Below, piece after piece: positions 18,251 through 27,368 of a DNA stretch of 64,000 nucleotides. The stretch comes from Pycnococcus provasolii. Its lineage: Eukaryota; Chlorophyta; Pseudoscourfieldiophyceae; Pseudoscourfieldiales; Pycnococcaceae. Position numbers and translations under genes: made by a program. Every line of letters begins with the position of its first letter. Positions within the stretch are counted from its first letter, which is position 1. The DNA lies in the NCBI GenBank assembly GCA_938743325.2, contig OW568868.1:558001-622000 (forward strand), in the 5' to 3' direction. The notes below the pieces were generated by a model that did not search any database, was not told where the DNA came from, and saw nothing but the letters and a program-made list of their open reading frames with translations.

Positions 18251-19362
18251 ATTGGCGATGGCCGATTCGACGCGCGGCCCTGTACCTTCGACTTGTACGT
18301 GAGAAGATTGCCGAGGATCGCCTGGCCAGAACCATCGCCGGAGGCGCCAAGAGGCGGCAGCAGGCAGTTGCCAGATAGCGAGCCTTGCGTTCCGTCCACA
18401 CGTACCGTGCGTGCACCGCCCTTCGGATGCAGCACGTCAATCTGCACACCATCCGTGCTGCGTGCACGCCGATGCTTTTTGATGCCGGCGCTTGGCTCGC
18501 GCACCTTCACGTGCTCAATCGCACTGACGTCGACAGGCGAGCCAATGTAAGCACGGGACATCGCACTGCCATGCAGACACAGTGCGCGTCCTTCGTTCGC
18601 AACGCGCGTCACGCGGCCCACCAGCTTGCCAGATGCAACCATCTTCTGCTTGAGCAATTCCAGAGGCTGGAACGCCCAAGCGTCCTCGACGCCGACGTCA
18701 ATCTTAGATGCACGCACAGATTCAAGCAGACGAACGCGCTCTTGCGGAGAGATCGCGAGCTCAGTCTCCATCAGAACGACGCCTTCGTAAGACGTGCCGA
18801 GTATCTCGCGCAGCACGCCGACGTTGTGCTTCCCTCGAAGCGAGACGATGACTAAGCGCAGATTCGCTTGCTTCTCCGCGGAGATCATCTTAGCGGCAGA
18901 CTCGTGCACTCGAAGCTCTTCGCCACGCCGAAGCGCCTTTCGCACCGACGGCGACACCTGCCGCGAGTGCGACGCCACAGCTACGACGTCAATCGCACCA
19001 AGAGCCTCCGCCGCCGCGAGTACTGGAGCCAACCACTCCGCGCGAGTTCGTCCACCAACGAGTCCAGCTACGGCGGTCGTCGACACTGCTTCGCGTTGCC
19101 GAGAAACGTGACGACGATCGCCGTCGCCGTCGGAAGCGGCGGGCGACGCCTGCTGCCGCCGTGTTGCGTCCAAGCGGTGACCACTCGTACGCTCGTCGCG
19201 AGCTCCGCCATGGACAGGTCTGTCCATGGCGACTCTTGCAGCGGCCATCAAGATGGCCGCCGTCGTGGCAGCCAGGGCGCAGCTCAGCACGGAGGTTAGC
19301 CTGCACCGTCTGCACCTGCCACCACCTGCCGTTGAGTGGGTGCTGTCCGTGCTGCGCGCCAT
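18025..19362 (-). CDS. Type II membrane protein, function unknown
   Basis: 445 residues from the ATG at 19362; an upstream in-frame TTG is not used. A signal anchor lies at about 21-46 (LTSVLSCALAATTAAILMAA), then a polar stem rich in Arg/Asp, then a globular region at about 115-445 with VVAVASHSRQVSPSVRKALR, NLRLVIVSLRGKHNVGVLRE, YEGVVLMETELAISPQERVR and a C-terminal RIVTEEVRGTRYEWTNEFGD. Topology suggests a Golgi or surface lumenal enzyme or receptor. No family motif such as DXD was recognised. Its 3' end has been copied twice into the array to its left. Confidence 0.65.
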   Translation of the reverse strand: MARSTDSTHSTAGGGRCRRCRLTSVLSCALAATTAAILMAAARVAMDRPVHGGARDERTSGHRLDATRRQQASPAASDGDGDRRHVSRQREAVSTTAVAGLVGGRTRAEWLAPVLAAAEALGAIDVVAVASHSRQVSPSVRKALRRGEELRVHESAAKMISAEKQANLRLVIVSLRGKHNVGVLREILGTSYEGVVLMETELAISPQERVRLLESVRASKIDVGVEDAWAFQPLELLKQKMVASGKLVGRVTRVANEGRALCLHGSAMSRAYIGSPVDVSAIEHVKVREPSAGIKKHRRARSTDGVQIDVLHPKGGARTVRVDGTQGSLSGNCLLPPLGASGDGSGQAILGNLLTYKSKVQGRASNRPSPIQLTVHLSPGPGDVPRRIVTEEVRGTRYEWTNEFGDVTNALDQKQYGALKHVVRAASGRVLYSLAQHMLDMSFCD

Positions 19363-19734
19363 GTTAACAGGCCAATCAGGATTCAGGTGATCCTTCAGGT
19401 GAAAGACGAGAGACAGCGGATTCGCACACACAGAGCATGGGTCCAGGTCCAGGTGGTGGTTCGTCAAGACTTGTCAAGACTTGTCAAGACACACAAATGG
19501 AAATGGTAAAATGGGAATCATGCGTGATTTCACATCACAAGACTGACCTGCTTAAGTCTCCTCTGGCCTCAAAAGTGATCAAAACCTTCGGGTTGGGGGT
19601 TGGGGGGGTCGTTTGGGGTTTCTAAAAATCTAAAAACATTTGATTTGATTTCCTTCGTCCGGAGATATTTTTGATATTTTTGGGCATTTCACAACCTACT
19701 TCGTCGCGCACACGTGCTGGCTGCGCTGTGCTGC
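19363..19734. promoter_or_regulatory. Divergent promoter region
   Basis: 372 bases between divergent genes. A triple direct repeat ACTTGTCAAG lies at about 19461-19490. No TTAGGG tract. Confidence 0.4.
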
Positions 19735-20964
19735 ATGCGCGTGTTTGCACGTTCTCTTCATTCCTGCTCGGAGACAAAGGTTCACTCAAGGGCAAGGGCT
19801 TGCTCTCGCTCAACCACCAGAGAGTCACGACGCTCGTCTTCCTCAGCAGTAGCAGCCAGCCTTGCCTCGTCGCTCGTCGGTGCCGCTTCGATGCACGAAG
19901 CAACCGATGACGATGCTACGCAGTCAGTTTCAGTCAGTCACGCTTCTCTGTACGCGCGAACGCCGTGCTTCCGATCCGCGCCCATCTCAACGGCGTTTGG
20001 AGGAGGACAAAAAGAATGCGACGTCTTTTTGAAAATGGAAACGGGACAGCCGTCAGGAAGCTTCAAACTCAGAGGTGTCAGCCTGTCATGCCTGAGAGCA
20101 AAAGAGCAGGGATACGAAGTGCTCATATCCAGCTCGGGAGGAAACGCAGGACTCGCCGTCGCTGTCGCCGGACAGAGCCTAGGCCTACCCGTGCAGGTGT
20201 TCCTGCCGAAGTCAACGCCAGATGCCGTCGCAGACGCGCTGCGCGGGTACGGCGCGCAGGTTAAGGTGGAGGGAGACATGTGGTCGCAGGCGAACGACGC
20301 GGCGATGCGTGAGGTCGAGCGCCGCAACGACGAGGCAAAGCGACCTGTTGCGAAGCTCATGCACCCATTTGACGACCCCATCATGTGGGAAGGACACGCG
20401 ACACTTATCGAAGAGTGCTACCACGACATGTCGCACCTGCCACCGCCAAGCGCGGTCGTGTGCTCCGTCGGAGGAGGCGGCCTGCTCATGGGCGTACTCG
20501 CCGGTCTGAAGAACACTCCGAGCTGGAGCGACGTGCCAGTCATCGCGGTGGAGACGGTCGGCGCAAATTGTCTGTCACGGTCGCTCGATGCAAAGGGCGT
20601 GGTGGAGCTGGATGCGATCACATCGGTGGCAAAAAGCCTTGGCGCGAACAAGACTACACAGTTGATTTATGACACGTGCGCATCGGCTGTCGAGAGAGGC
20701 GTGCTGAAGTCTGCCGTTATTGACGATGCTGCCGCCGTGCAGGGTGCCGTGACATTCCTCGAGGCGCATCGTTGCATCGTCGAGCCGGCATGCGGCGCGG
20801 CAGTGGCTGCCACACTTCCCTCGGGTGGCGCCGCCTTCGAGATGGCGAAGAGCCTTCACGAAACACGAAAGGGGCCTGTCCTCGTCGTGGCGTGCGGCGG
20901 AGCCGTGGCGACGGTGTCAAGCCTTAGGGCGATGGCGACAGACCTAGGCGTCGCTTTCCCTTAA
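19735..20964 (+). CDS. L-serine/threonine dehydratase (PLP fold type II)
   Basis: 409 residues. After a Ser/Arg-rich N-terminus of about 60 residues (organelle transit-like), the catalytic core has SGSFKLRGVS, where the Lys forms the Schiff base with pyridoxal phosphate, SSSGGNAGLAVAVAG (the substrate loop), CSVGGGGLLMGVLAGL (the phosphate-binding tetraglycine loop) and VACGGAVATV at the end. This is the L-serine dehydratase/SDS branch of the threonine dehydratase family. No ACT regulatory domain is present, which favours a catabolic enzyme making pyruvate or 2-oxobutyrate plus ammonia, or a serine racemase-like activity. Start at the first ATG (19735); the frame opens 21 bases earlier with GTG. 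Confidence 0.85.
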   Translation: MRVFARSLHSCSETKVHSRARACSRSTTRESRRSSSSAVAASLASSLVGAASMHEATDDDATQSVSVSHASLYARTPCFRSAPISTAFGGGQKECDVFLKMETGQPSGSFKLRGVSLSCLRAKEQGYEVLISSSGGNAGLAVAVAGQSLGLPVQVFLPKSTPDAVADALRGYGAQVKVEGDMWSQANDAAMREVERRNDEAKRPVAKLMHPFDDPIMWEGHATLIEECYHDMSHLPPPSAVVCSVGGGGLLMGVLAGLKNTPSWSDVPVIAVETVGANCLSRSLDAKGVVELDAITSVAKSLGANKTTQLIYDTCASAVERGVLKSAVIDDAAAVQGAVTFLEAHRCIVEPACGAAVAATLPSGGAAFEMAKSLHETRKGPVLVVACGGAVATVSSLRAMATDLGVAFP

Positions 20965-20986
20965 TTTTTAATATATGATCGATTTA

Positions 20987-21285
20987 CAATTTCCTCGGAA
21001 CCGTATTTGCAATTTTCCGAGAAAAATGATCCTTGTGGGATCCCGCAGTTCCCGCTCCGGGCTCGGTCACACATCTTTTTTAAGTCGGCGCCATTTTTAT
21101 GTTTCACTTCAATATTGGTCAACCCAAAACGTCATTATTTTTATAACGGAAAAAAATAGTGAAGGTTGCAAAATGATGCGCACGTCCTGCCCGTCATTTT
21201 CAGACAATGTTTTTCGACTTGCGGTGGGTGGAAGGGTTGTAAAATGGACGATTTGGGTTTGTAAGGGTTGGTGTTGTATTCAAAG
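20987..21285 (+). repeat. 3'-end repeat R1, copy 2
   Basis: About 299 bases, the longest copy, starting 22 bases after the dehydratase stop in the sense orientation and ending 32 bases before the stop of the convergent TPR gene. It carries the extra segment CCGCAGTTCCCGCTCCGGGC absent from copy 1. Confidence 0.9.
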
Positions 21286-21316
21286 TATACGTTTCTAGTT
21301 AATAACCAAGGTTGTT

Positions 21317-22585
21317 TTACTCGTCCTCAAGCTTCTCAAGTGGCATTCGGACATTCTTCCAGGAGATTAGGGCATTCGCGTCACTCTTCACCGCCTCGAA
21401 GAATCGCTCCATGTTGCTGCTCCCTCGCGCAACACCCAGCGCGACGCGCGCCTTGTCGCTCATCGAGCGACTCTCCAGGCTTCGACTTAGCTCGAACGAC
21501 TTCTCGAAGTACGTCGCGCTGCGCTCGTACCGACCCTGCGCCTGGTATATGCTACCCAAACTGTCGCACGCCAACGCCTGTCCATGAGGTTCTCCTCCCT
21601 TGGCCAGCTCCAGGAAGCTCTCAAGGTTGGACACCGCTGCGTCGTCGTCGCCGAGTGCGCGGTGCGCCACCGCCAGGCCGCGGCAAGCGATACCCTCACC
21701 CACCTTGTCCTTTAGTTGTGCGCAGAGCTCGCGGTGCTTTGTATGGTGCTCCGCCGCACGCAGCGGCTCGCCGAGCTCCATATGCGTTTCGCCAAGGCGG
21801 TTGTGAGCGCGTCCCTCGCTCTCGTGGTCGCCTAGCTCGCTCGCGCGCTCGCGCATCTTCTCGAAGAGCGCGACGCGTAGCTGGAGGTTCTTCGCTTGCG
21901 CCTCGGCTGCAGCTTCGTAGGCGTTGACGAGACTTCGCCCGGCGTCTTCCAAGGCGTCGGCATCCTCAAGGGTTCCCGCAATGGCAAACTGGCGCTCGTG
22001 GTGGCCCACAGCGCCCGCGGTGTCTCCGCACCGTGCGACGGCGACGCCGAGCGCTCGCCTTGCCGCCAGCTCCGCGCGCGCGTCGCTGCTCGCCTCGGCG
22101 ACGCTGACGCGTTTGGCATGGAACGCGGCTGCCTGCTGATAATTTTCGACGCTCTCGAAGAAGTGCGCGATATCCGCGTACCTGTCTCCCACCGCCGCTG
22201 GGTCTCCTGCCCTGCTCGCCTCCTCCGCGAGCTGGAGCCAGTCGCTGACGCGCGGCAGGTGTTCGCGCGGCACGCTTCCCGACGCCCCTGGTGCCGCCGC
22301 CGGCAGAGTTGACCTTGGCGAGGTTGACGACTCGTCGCCTTGTGCGGCCGCGTCTTCTGCCGTTTCTTCGGACTCTTCGCTGGGTGCCGCTCCCACCCCT
22401 CCCTGCGCGGGGTGCACGAGCCTGTAGAGCTCGATGAAGGCGAGCGGCCGTCCTCGTACGAGGAGGTCGATGAGAAGTTCCTTGGAGTCTGAGAGTCGCG
22501 TGTTGGCCACCGCGTCCGCCGCCTCCTCTTCCTTGGCGGCTGCCAGTTCGGCGGAGAGTTTCTCCTTGAACGTGCGTCGCTCCAT
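21317..22585 (-). CDS. TTC29-like tetratricopeptide-repeat protein
   Basis: 422 residues. An N-terminal helical segment KELLIDLLVRGRPLAFIELY resembles the conserved head of TTC29. Five or six TPRs run from about 120 to 400: GDRYADIAHFFESVENYQQA, HNRLGETHMELGEPLRAAEH, CRGLAVAHRALGDDDAAVSN and CDSLGSIYQAQGRYERSATY. TTC29 is an axonemal protein needed for inner-arm dynein assembly and ciliary motility, so this gene points to flagella. The C-terminus (SWKNVRMPLEKLEDE) is acidic. A generic TPR adaptor of the LGN/GPSM type is the main alternative. Confidence 0.6.
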   Translation of the reverse strand: MERRTFKEKLSAELAAAKEEEAADAVANTRLSDSKELLIDLLVRGRPLAFIELYRLVHPAQGGVGAAPSEESEETAEDAAAQGDESSTSPRSTLPAAAPGASGSVPREHLPRVSDWLQLAEEASRAGDPAAVGDRYADIAHFFESVENYQQAAAFHAKRVSVAEASSDARAELAARRALGVAVARCGDTAGAVGHHERQFAIAGTLEDADALEDAGRSLVNAYEAAAEAQAKNLQLRVALFEKMRERASELGDHESEGRAHNRLGETHMELGEPLRAAEHHTKHRELCAQLKDKVGEGIACRGLAVAHRALGDDDAAVSNLESFLELAKGGEPHGQALACDSLGSIYQAQGRYERSATYFEKSFELSRSLESRSMSDKARVALGVARGSSNMERFFEAVKSDANALISWKNVRMPLEKLEDE

Positions 22586-23503
22586 GGCTCACAAAGCTTT
22601 CAGGTAGTTGGTAGGAAGTAGGGAGCGCACCGAACGAACCCCCGTTCGTTTCTTGTGTTTTTCGTTGCGCGAGAGCGAGAGCGAGAGCGACGAGGCGTCC
22701 GTCCTGATGAGGAGGCCGGAGAGGCGGAGAGGGCCTGCTCAAGGTCAGGTGGAAAGACAGGAGACGACCAAAGGGGGAGCGGCCTCCTTCCTCATAAGGA
22801 ACTCGTACCCATCGCTCATACGTACATAAGTACTACTGTAAGAATAACGGTGTATTTCTTCGACCTAATAAGTTAATCGACCTGGTCGAAATGGGCGAGA
22901 TGAATAGTACTAACCTTAAGTTAGGTCGAGCAAGGAGGTTGCCACTTGCCAAATAAATGCCAGTAGGAAGTAGGTAAGGCCAGTCCCTGCTGCAACTTAC
23001 TTCCGTAAGTTGCGGAGGTACTGTACAGTACTTCCGTGTGAGACCTTGCCAGTTGCCAGTGTTAAACTAATAAACTTGAGACCTTGCAAGGGAAAGGGAG
23101 GTAATACAGTAAGGAACGCCATTTGGCCAAATGGGCGAAGTTCCTTCCTCTCTACCCTGCGCCCTCCGCCATCCGGCATCTGGAAGGACGAGCTCAATCA
23201 GGTGGGTGTGGGTGAGGGTGGGCCACCAGAGGCCAGAGGCCACCACCGGCAAGTGTACAGTAAGGCAACTGGGCAAGGCCACCTTAACCTTCCCTTGCAA
23301 AAGGAGAGGAGACTGGAGAGGAGGCTTGCAAGCACACTACACTAGTACTTACAATACAGGGGGGGAGTCCAGGTCCAGGGGTCCCCTGGGGTCCGTACGG
23401 TAGTACTACTTACCCGCCAACTCCGGCCAGCTCTGGTTCCCATCACTCCGAATCCCATCACTCCCCCCCTCCGTCTTTTTCTTTTTCTTCTCTTTCTGCC
23501 AAT
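22586..23503. other. Intergenic, 918 bases
   Basis: No gene supported. It contains several short perfect palindromes (for example AGTACTGTACAGTACT-like sequence near 23020-23032), a GAGAGCGAGAGCGAGAGCGA run at 22672-22692, and two GTAGGAAGTAGG motifs (about 22611 and 22967); a third related copy is near 26631. Probably two promoters back to back. Confidence 0.35.
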
Positions 23504-24043
23504 ATGGCGTACTCGCTGTACCACGTGCAGATGGCCAACGCATGGAAAGAACGCGTCAACAAGGAAGACCTGCGCGCAGAACAGGCGTCCGCGGTCGCCG
23601 CAATGCTCGCGAAGGTACGCAACAAGCACGCTCCACAGGCAGGCACGCCTGAGGGGACAGGATCCTCAAACGAAGAATAAGCGTGCGGGAACCTTAGACG
23701 CCGCCGCTCGAAGGCGTCGTCTTTTCTCAACACGGAAAAGCGAGAGAAAGGCGCAAGTTGGACAGAAAGGGGGAAAACACGACCCGCACAAAGAAAACAA
23801 GCGGCTAACACGACACACGCACACACATAAACACACACGTTCGCAAAACGACAGGACCGGGCGGCGCTCACGGACAGCAGCGACGCCAGGACGACGGTCA
23901 CCACCAAAACCGGAGTGACAGCCGCGCTGCGCACACGCGTCAGTTCTCTTGAGGAGGAGCTCAAGACGGAGCGCTCGCGTAGGGAAGAGATGGAGCGGGT
24001 CGTTGAGGAACTCAAGAAGTCAGCCTCAGGGGAATCGCCGTGA
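23504..24043 (+). CDS. Small two-exon coiled-coil protein
   Basis: Exon 1 is 23504-23614 and exon 2 is 23855-24043, joined by a 240-base GT-AG intron (donor GTACGC, acceptor CGACAG, phase 0). The product is 99 residues: MAYSLYHVQMANAWKERVNK at the start and an amphipathic coiled coil, LRTRVSSLEEELKTERSRRE, in the second exon. Without splicing the frame stops at 23680. The intron holds a CA-rich run (CACACGCACACACATAAACA). The family is not recognised; small proteins of this shape are common among axonemal and adaptor proteins. It is convergent with the gene that ends at 24174. Confidence 0.6.
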
Positions 24044-24173
24044 AGTTGCTGAACAAGCGAAAGACGGCTGGTTCGGGCGTGGCTTGTTTTTCTTTTGGCA
24101 CGCCCGCGACTTTTGCGTGCTGTAGTAACGAACGGATCAAAATAAAATTACACAATTATTTTATGACAAGTTT

Positions 24174-26057
24174 TCAAGCGCGCTCAGGGGCACCGGCACT
24201 CGCCGTGGCAGCACGTGAAGCAGACTCGACATCCATGGAAAGGCCCGTTCCCATGACATAAGTCTTCTGAAGCAGCGCGGTGGCGGCAGCGCTGGCATCG
24301 GCTCCAAGGTCGTGGCGGAGAACGTCGCCGTCGCTATGGACGATGCGCTGGGCTGGAAGGGGCGGCGCATCAGAGAGCGCTGGTAGACGCTTTGGAGGCG
24401 CCACGTCGAACGGCACCTCCTCCGCATGCGAATGCATAGGCGGATCCGTGTTGTCAACTCCAACCTCCGGCTCCACATTTTCGACGTCGTCGGCCGTCTC
24501 GCCTAGCACTCGCCGTCTCACGAATCCAGCTGAAGGCTTCGGCGCCTCGGGAGGGCGAGGCGCTGTCATCGGTGTTTCAGCGAAATTCATCTGCACATCG
24601 GAGGGCGTGAACATAGCCGCAGGAGCGCCGCCTGGCACCGCAGGTGCGACGAATGGCTTCGCGACGAGATCACGGACGCCTTCGATGAGCATCGCGGGAT
24701 CCGTTGGAGTAGAAGCGCGGGGTGGAAGTGGATCCAAATCTCTCGGCGGCGGCGGCGGTGGCGGCGGCATTTTGTGCAATGCGTGCTCCTCCTCCTCCTC
24801 CTCCGTGGCGGGCGCGCCGTCGACGATATCTGTGTTGTCTTCGCCTTGTGGTGCCACAAGTCGTCGAGCACGAGGACCGAGTGCCGCCGGGACTGCAGGA
24901 AATTCCGGCGGACTTGCGATGAGGGGTGGCACTGAAAATGGCGCCGGCGCGGACGCGATATCTGGCGGCGGATCAGCCACCAACCGACCTGACAGTGCTG
25001 AAACCGCAGCATCGGAAGCGGCGAGCACCACATGCGCCGCACCGTCCTTGCCCACGGCGACTGCAATGTCGCTCAATGGAAGCGTCTCAGCTGTGGCATC
25101 GCGCACGGCAACCGTGACGAGCAGAGGCAGTTCACCAGCGCACCCGTGCGGCACGAGGGCAACATAGCAGCATGCACCAGGCGCACTTGTCGAGGTGGCT
25201 ATCGTCGTACGCTCCGCTGCGGTGGCGGCACTCTCGCCACGCACGCGCCCGTCTGCACGCCATCGTGCCATGAGCTGCGCACCCTCGCCTGCAGATGCCG
25301 CGTCGAGAAGCTTTTTCTTCTCCGCCTTTTCAGCAGCATCCGCCGCGGCGCACTCGAGTGCGCCAGGCGACGGCGCATTCGAAGGCCACGTGGCGAGGAT
25401 GCGGCGCGAGGCGTCAGCCTTGCACGGCAGCGCGTGCACGCGCACCACGGCGTCGGCGTGCTCCTCCACCAGCGCTGCTAGCAGTGCGCGCACGCCAGCA
25501 CCTGCCGCGAATGCCGAAGCTGCACCCTCTCCTCGAGCTATACCCGCCTCCACACGCTTGAGAAGCGGGCGTAGTGTGTCTCGCCCGAATCTGTCGAGGC
25601 GCTTCATCAGCGTCGCGCTCGCTGGCGTACCGCGCGGTGTCGGCATTTCCGCCGCCATAGCTGCGGCTGTGTACTCCTCCATCGCCGCGGCGGCATCCTC
25701 GTGGTCCTCGCGTGCAAAGGCGGCGACGAGCGATCCCAGTTCTCTCGTGAAGGCGAGCACAGCGGCGTTAGCGGCGAGTCTTGCGAGCGCCATGGTGCTA
25801 GCGTCCGCGTGCGCGTCTTGTGTTCGCACCGCCACAGCCGCGACGCAGTCTCTCCCGTCGGCCGCCCCGACGCACGTGTTGGGTGCGAGCGCGACGCCTG
25901 ACGACGCGAACGGCCCGGTGAGGCTGTGAAGTCCGAGAACGAGCTTGCTGATGGGCGCGGATGCGCGCGACCATTGCGTCGCCGAAGATGCGAGCGGCAC
26001 GTCGACGAGAAACGTCGCGGACTTTGTGAATATCGCGCACCCGAGAATGACGCTCAT
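24174..26057 (-). CDS. Large Ala/Pro-rich protein of unknown function
   Basis: 627 residues. The first 330 are alanine-rich, mainly helical and well ordered in appearance (MSVILGCAIFTKSATFLVDV; LARLAANAAVLAFTRELGSL; GVRALLAALVEEHADAVVRV), with hydrophobic strands near 300-345 (CCYVALVPHGCAGELPLLVT). From about 390 the protein becomes disordered: poly-Glu (EEEEEE), poly-Pro (PPPPPPPPR) and motifs rich in Ser/Thr-Pro. The strand-helix start is reminiscent of longin or roadblock-like folds, but no family can be named. The disordered tail with SP/TP sites suggests phospho-regulation. Confidence 0.6.
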   Translation of the reverse strand: MSVILGCAIFTKSATFLVDVPLASSATQWSRASAPISKLVLGLHSLTGPFASSGVALAPNTCVGAADGRDCVAAVAVRTQDAHADASTMALARLAANAAVLAFTRELGSLVAAFAREDHEDAAAAMEEYTAAAMAAEMPTPRGTPASATLMKRLDRFGRDTLRPLLKRVEAGIARGEGAASAFAAGAGVRALLAALVEEHADAVVRVHALPCKADASRRILATWPSNAPSPGALECAAADAAEKAEKKKLLDAASAGEGAQLMARWRADGRVRGESAATAAERTTIATSTSAPGACCYVALVPHGCAGELPLLVTVAVRDATAETLPLSDIAVAVGKDGAAHVVLAASDAAVSALSGRLVADPPPDIASAPAPFSVPPLIASPPEFPAVPAALGPRARRLVAPQGEDNTDIVDGAPATEEEEEEHALHKMPPPPPPPPRDLDPLPPRASTPTDPAMLIEGVRDLVAKPFVAPAVPGGAPAAMFTPSDVQMNFAETPMTAPRPPEAPKPSAGFVRRRVLGETADDVENVEPEVGVDNTDPPMHSHAEEVPFDVAPPKRLPALSDAPPLPAQRIVHSDGDVLRHDLGADASAAATALLQKTYVMGTGLSMDVESASRAATASAGAPERA

Positions 26058-27368
26058 GCTCTTATTGTGGATGGACGGGTGGCCTATGAGCGCGCGCGCG
26101 AGAGAGAGAGAGCCTCGCGGCTAATCAATCCCAGGGCTGGCTGGCCAGGCAGGGGAGAGCACCTGAGAGACACAGCCTCCAGGTGCCAGTTAGGAAGAGC
26201 TGTTAAGACACCACAGCACTGGTCACACTGGTCACCGAACAAGCCAGAACGTCAAATCCAGTAACGATAATGCCTAATGCAGCCTGCCTGCAGGTGAGGT
26301 GTGAGGTCACCGGTGGTACAGGTAGCACGCACGCTTAAGCTTAAGGGTATCTTAAGGTTATCTTAAGGGGAAAGAAAGCGTCGGCCTTAAGCTTAAGCTT
26401 AAGCTTAGTTAAGCCGCGGAGTTCAAGTGAACTCCAAGGGGCTGCCCGGAAACCGGGGCCCATCGTCCTGAAACCCCGAACTCAGCGGTTGCTCTAATTA
26501 CTGTAATATTGTCGCAGAATATTGTCGCAGAGTTGTCGCAGAGAATCAGGACACCTCAGGAGGATCCGTTGGAGACGCTGATGTTGTATTGTTGTTGTCC
26601 TCAATCAGCCGTTCCTAATAACCCTAGGGCCTAGGAAGTAGGGTAATAAAGGCAGGGAGGGAGGGGAAGGAGCTCGAGGACGAGAGTCCACCCACATTTC
26701 ACCAGCTAAGCTTAGATGCCTTGAGAGGCCTTGAGAGGCGTTGAGAGGCGTTGAAAGATGGGTCCCGACGGACTGTGAAGACGGACTGACCCTGGCGACT
26801 GGTGTTGTGGACTCTTGGAGGTCAAACGAGGTCAAACCAACCACGTAAACAAGCACGTAAGGTCAAACACCTAGGTCAAACCAACCCCTCCGAGACCTCG
26901 AAACGAAACCGTGTCGGAAATATGTCGGATGGATCCCAAGATGCAAGGGTGGAATACCAGTGGTTGTTAAAACTCTCGAGATGTGGAACACAGACGGGCT
27001 GACGGGGGAGGCTCGCACCTTGACCCTTGAGGAGGAGTCCACGCGCTTCTTCTTCTTCTTCGTTCCCGTCTTCAACGACAAGGTCGCACGCGTACTGTAC
27101 TTACCCCTGGCACGGGTCCCGCTGCCAGCCATTATAATATTATATTATTTGAGCGTCCATTCATTCTTCCCCCTCTCGTAGCTCACACGCGTTGACATTT
27201 CACACCACCCCTGTATTGGGTGGATTCACCTTGCACGCTTTCCTTCAGAAGGAAAGAAATCAGTCTTTTAGTGTGTGCTGCACATCTTTCTTTTGTTTCA
27301 GTTTCCTTTGACCTTTGCATTTTCATCCGAAGTCCACAGAGATACCCGTAATAATTATCGTGGCCTCG
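26058..27368. other. Intergenic, 1.3 kb, rich in short tandem and inverted repeats
   Basis: No gene supported. Contents in order: GA dinucleotide run (about 26095-26112); overlapping AAGCTTAAG/CTTAAG palindromes (26329-26411); hairpin GGAGTTCAAGTGAACTCC (26416-26433); three tandem ATTGTCGCAGA-like units (26506-26542); four tandem (C/G)CTTGAGAGG or CGTTGAGAGG units (26718-26755); four AGGTCAAAC units (26818-26883). The last 200 bases, with a TATAATATTATATTATTT stretch at 27132, probably hold the promoter of the F-box gene. Confidence 0.5.
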
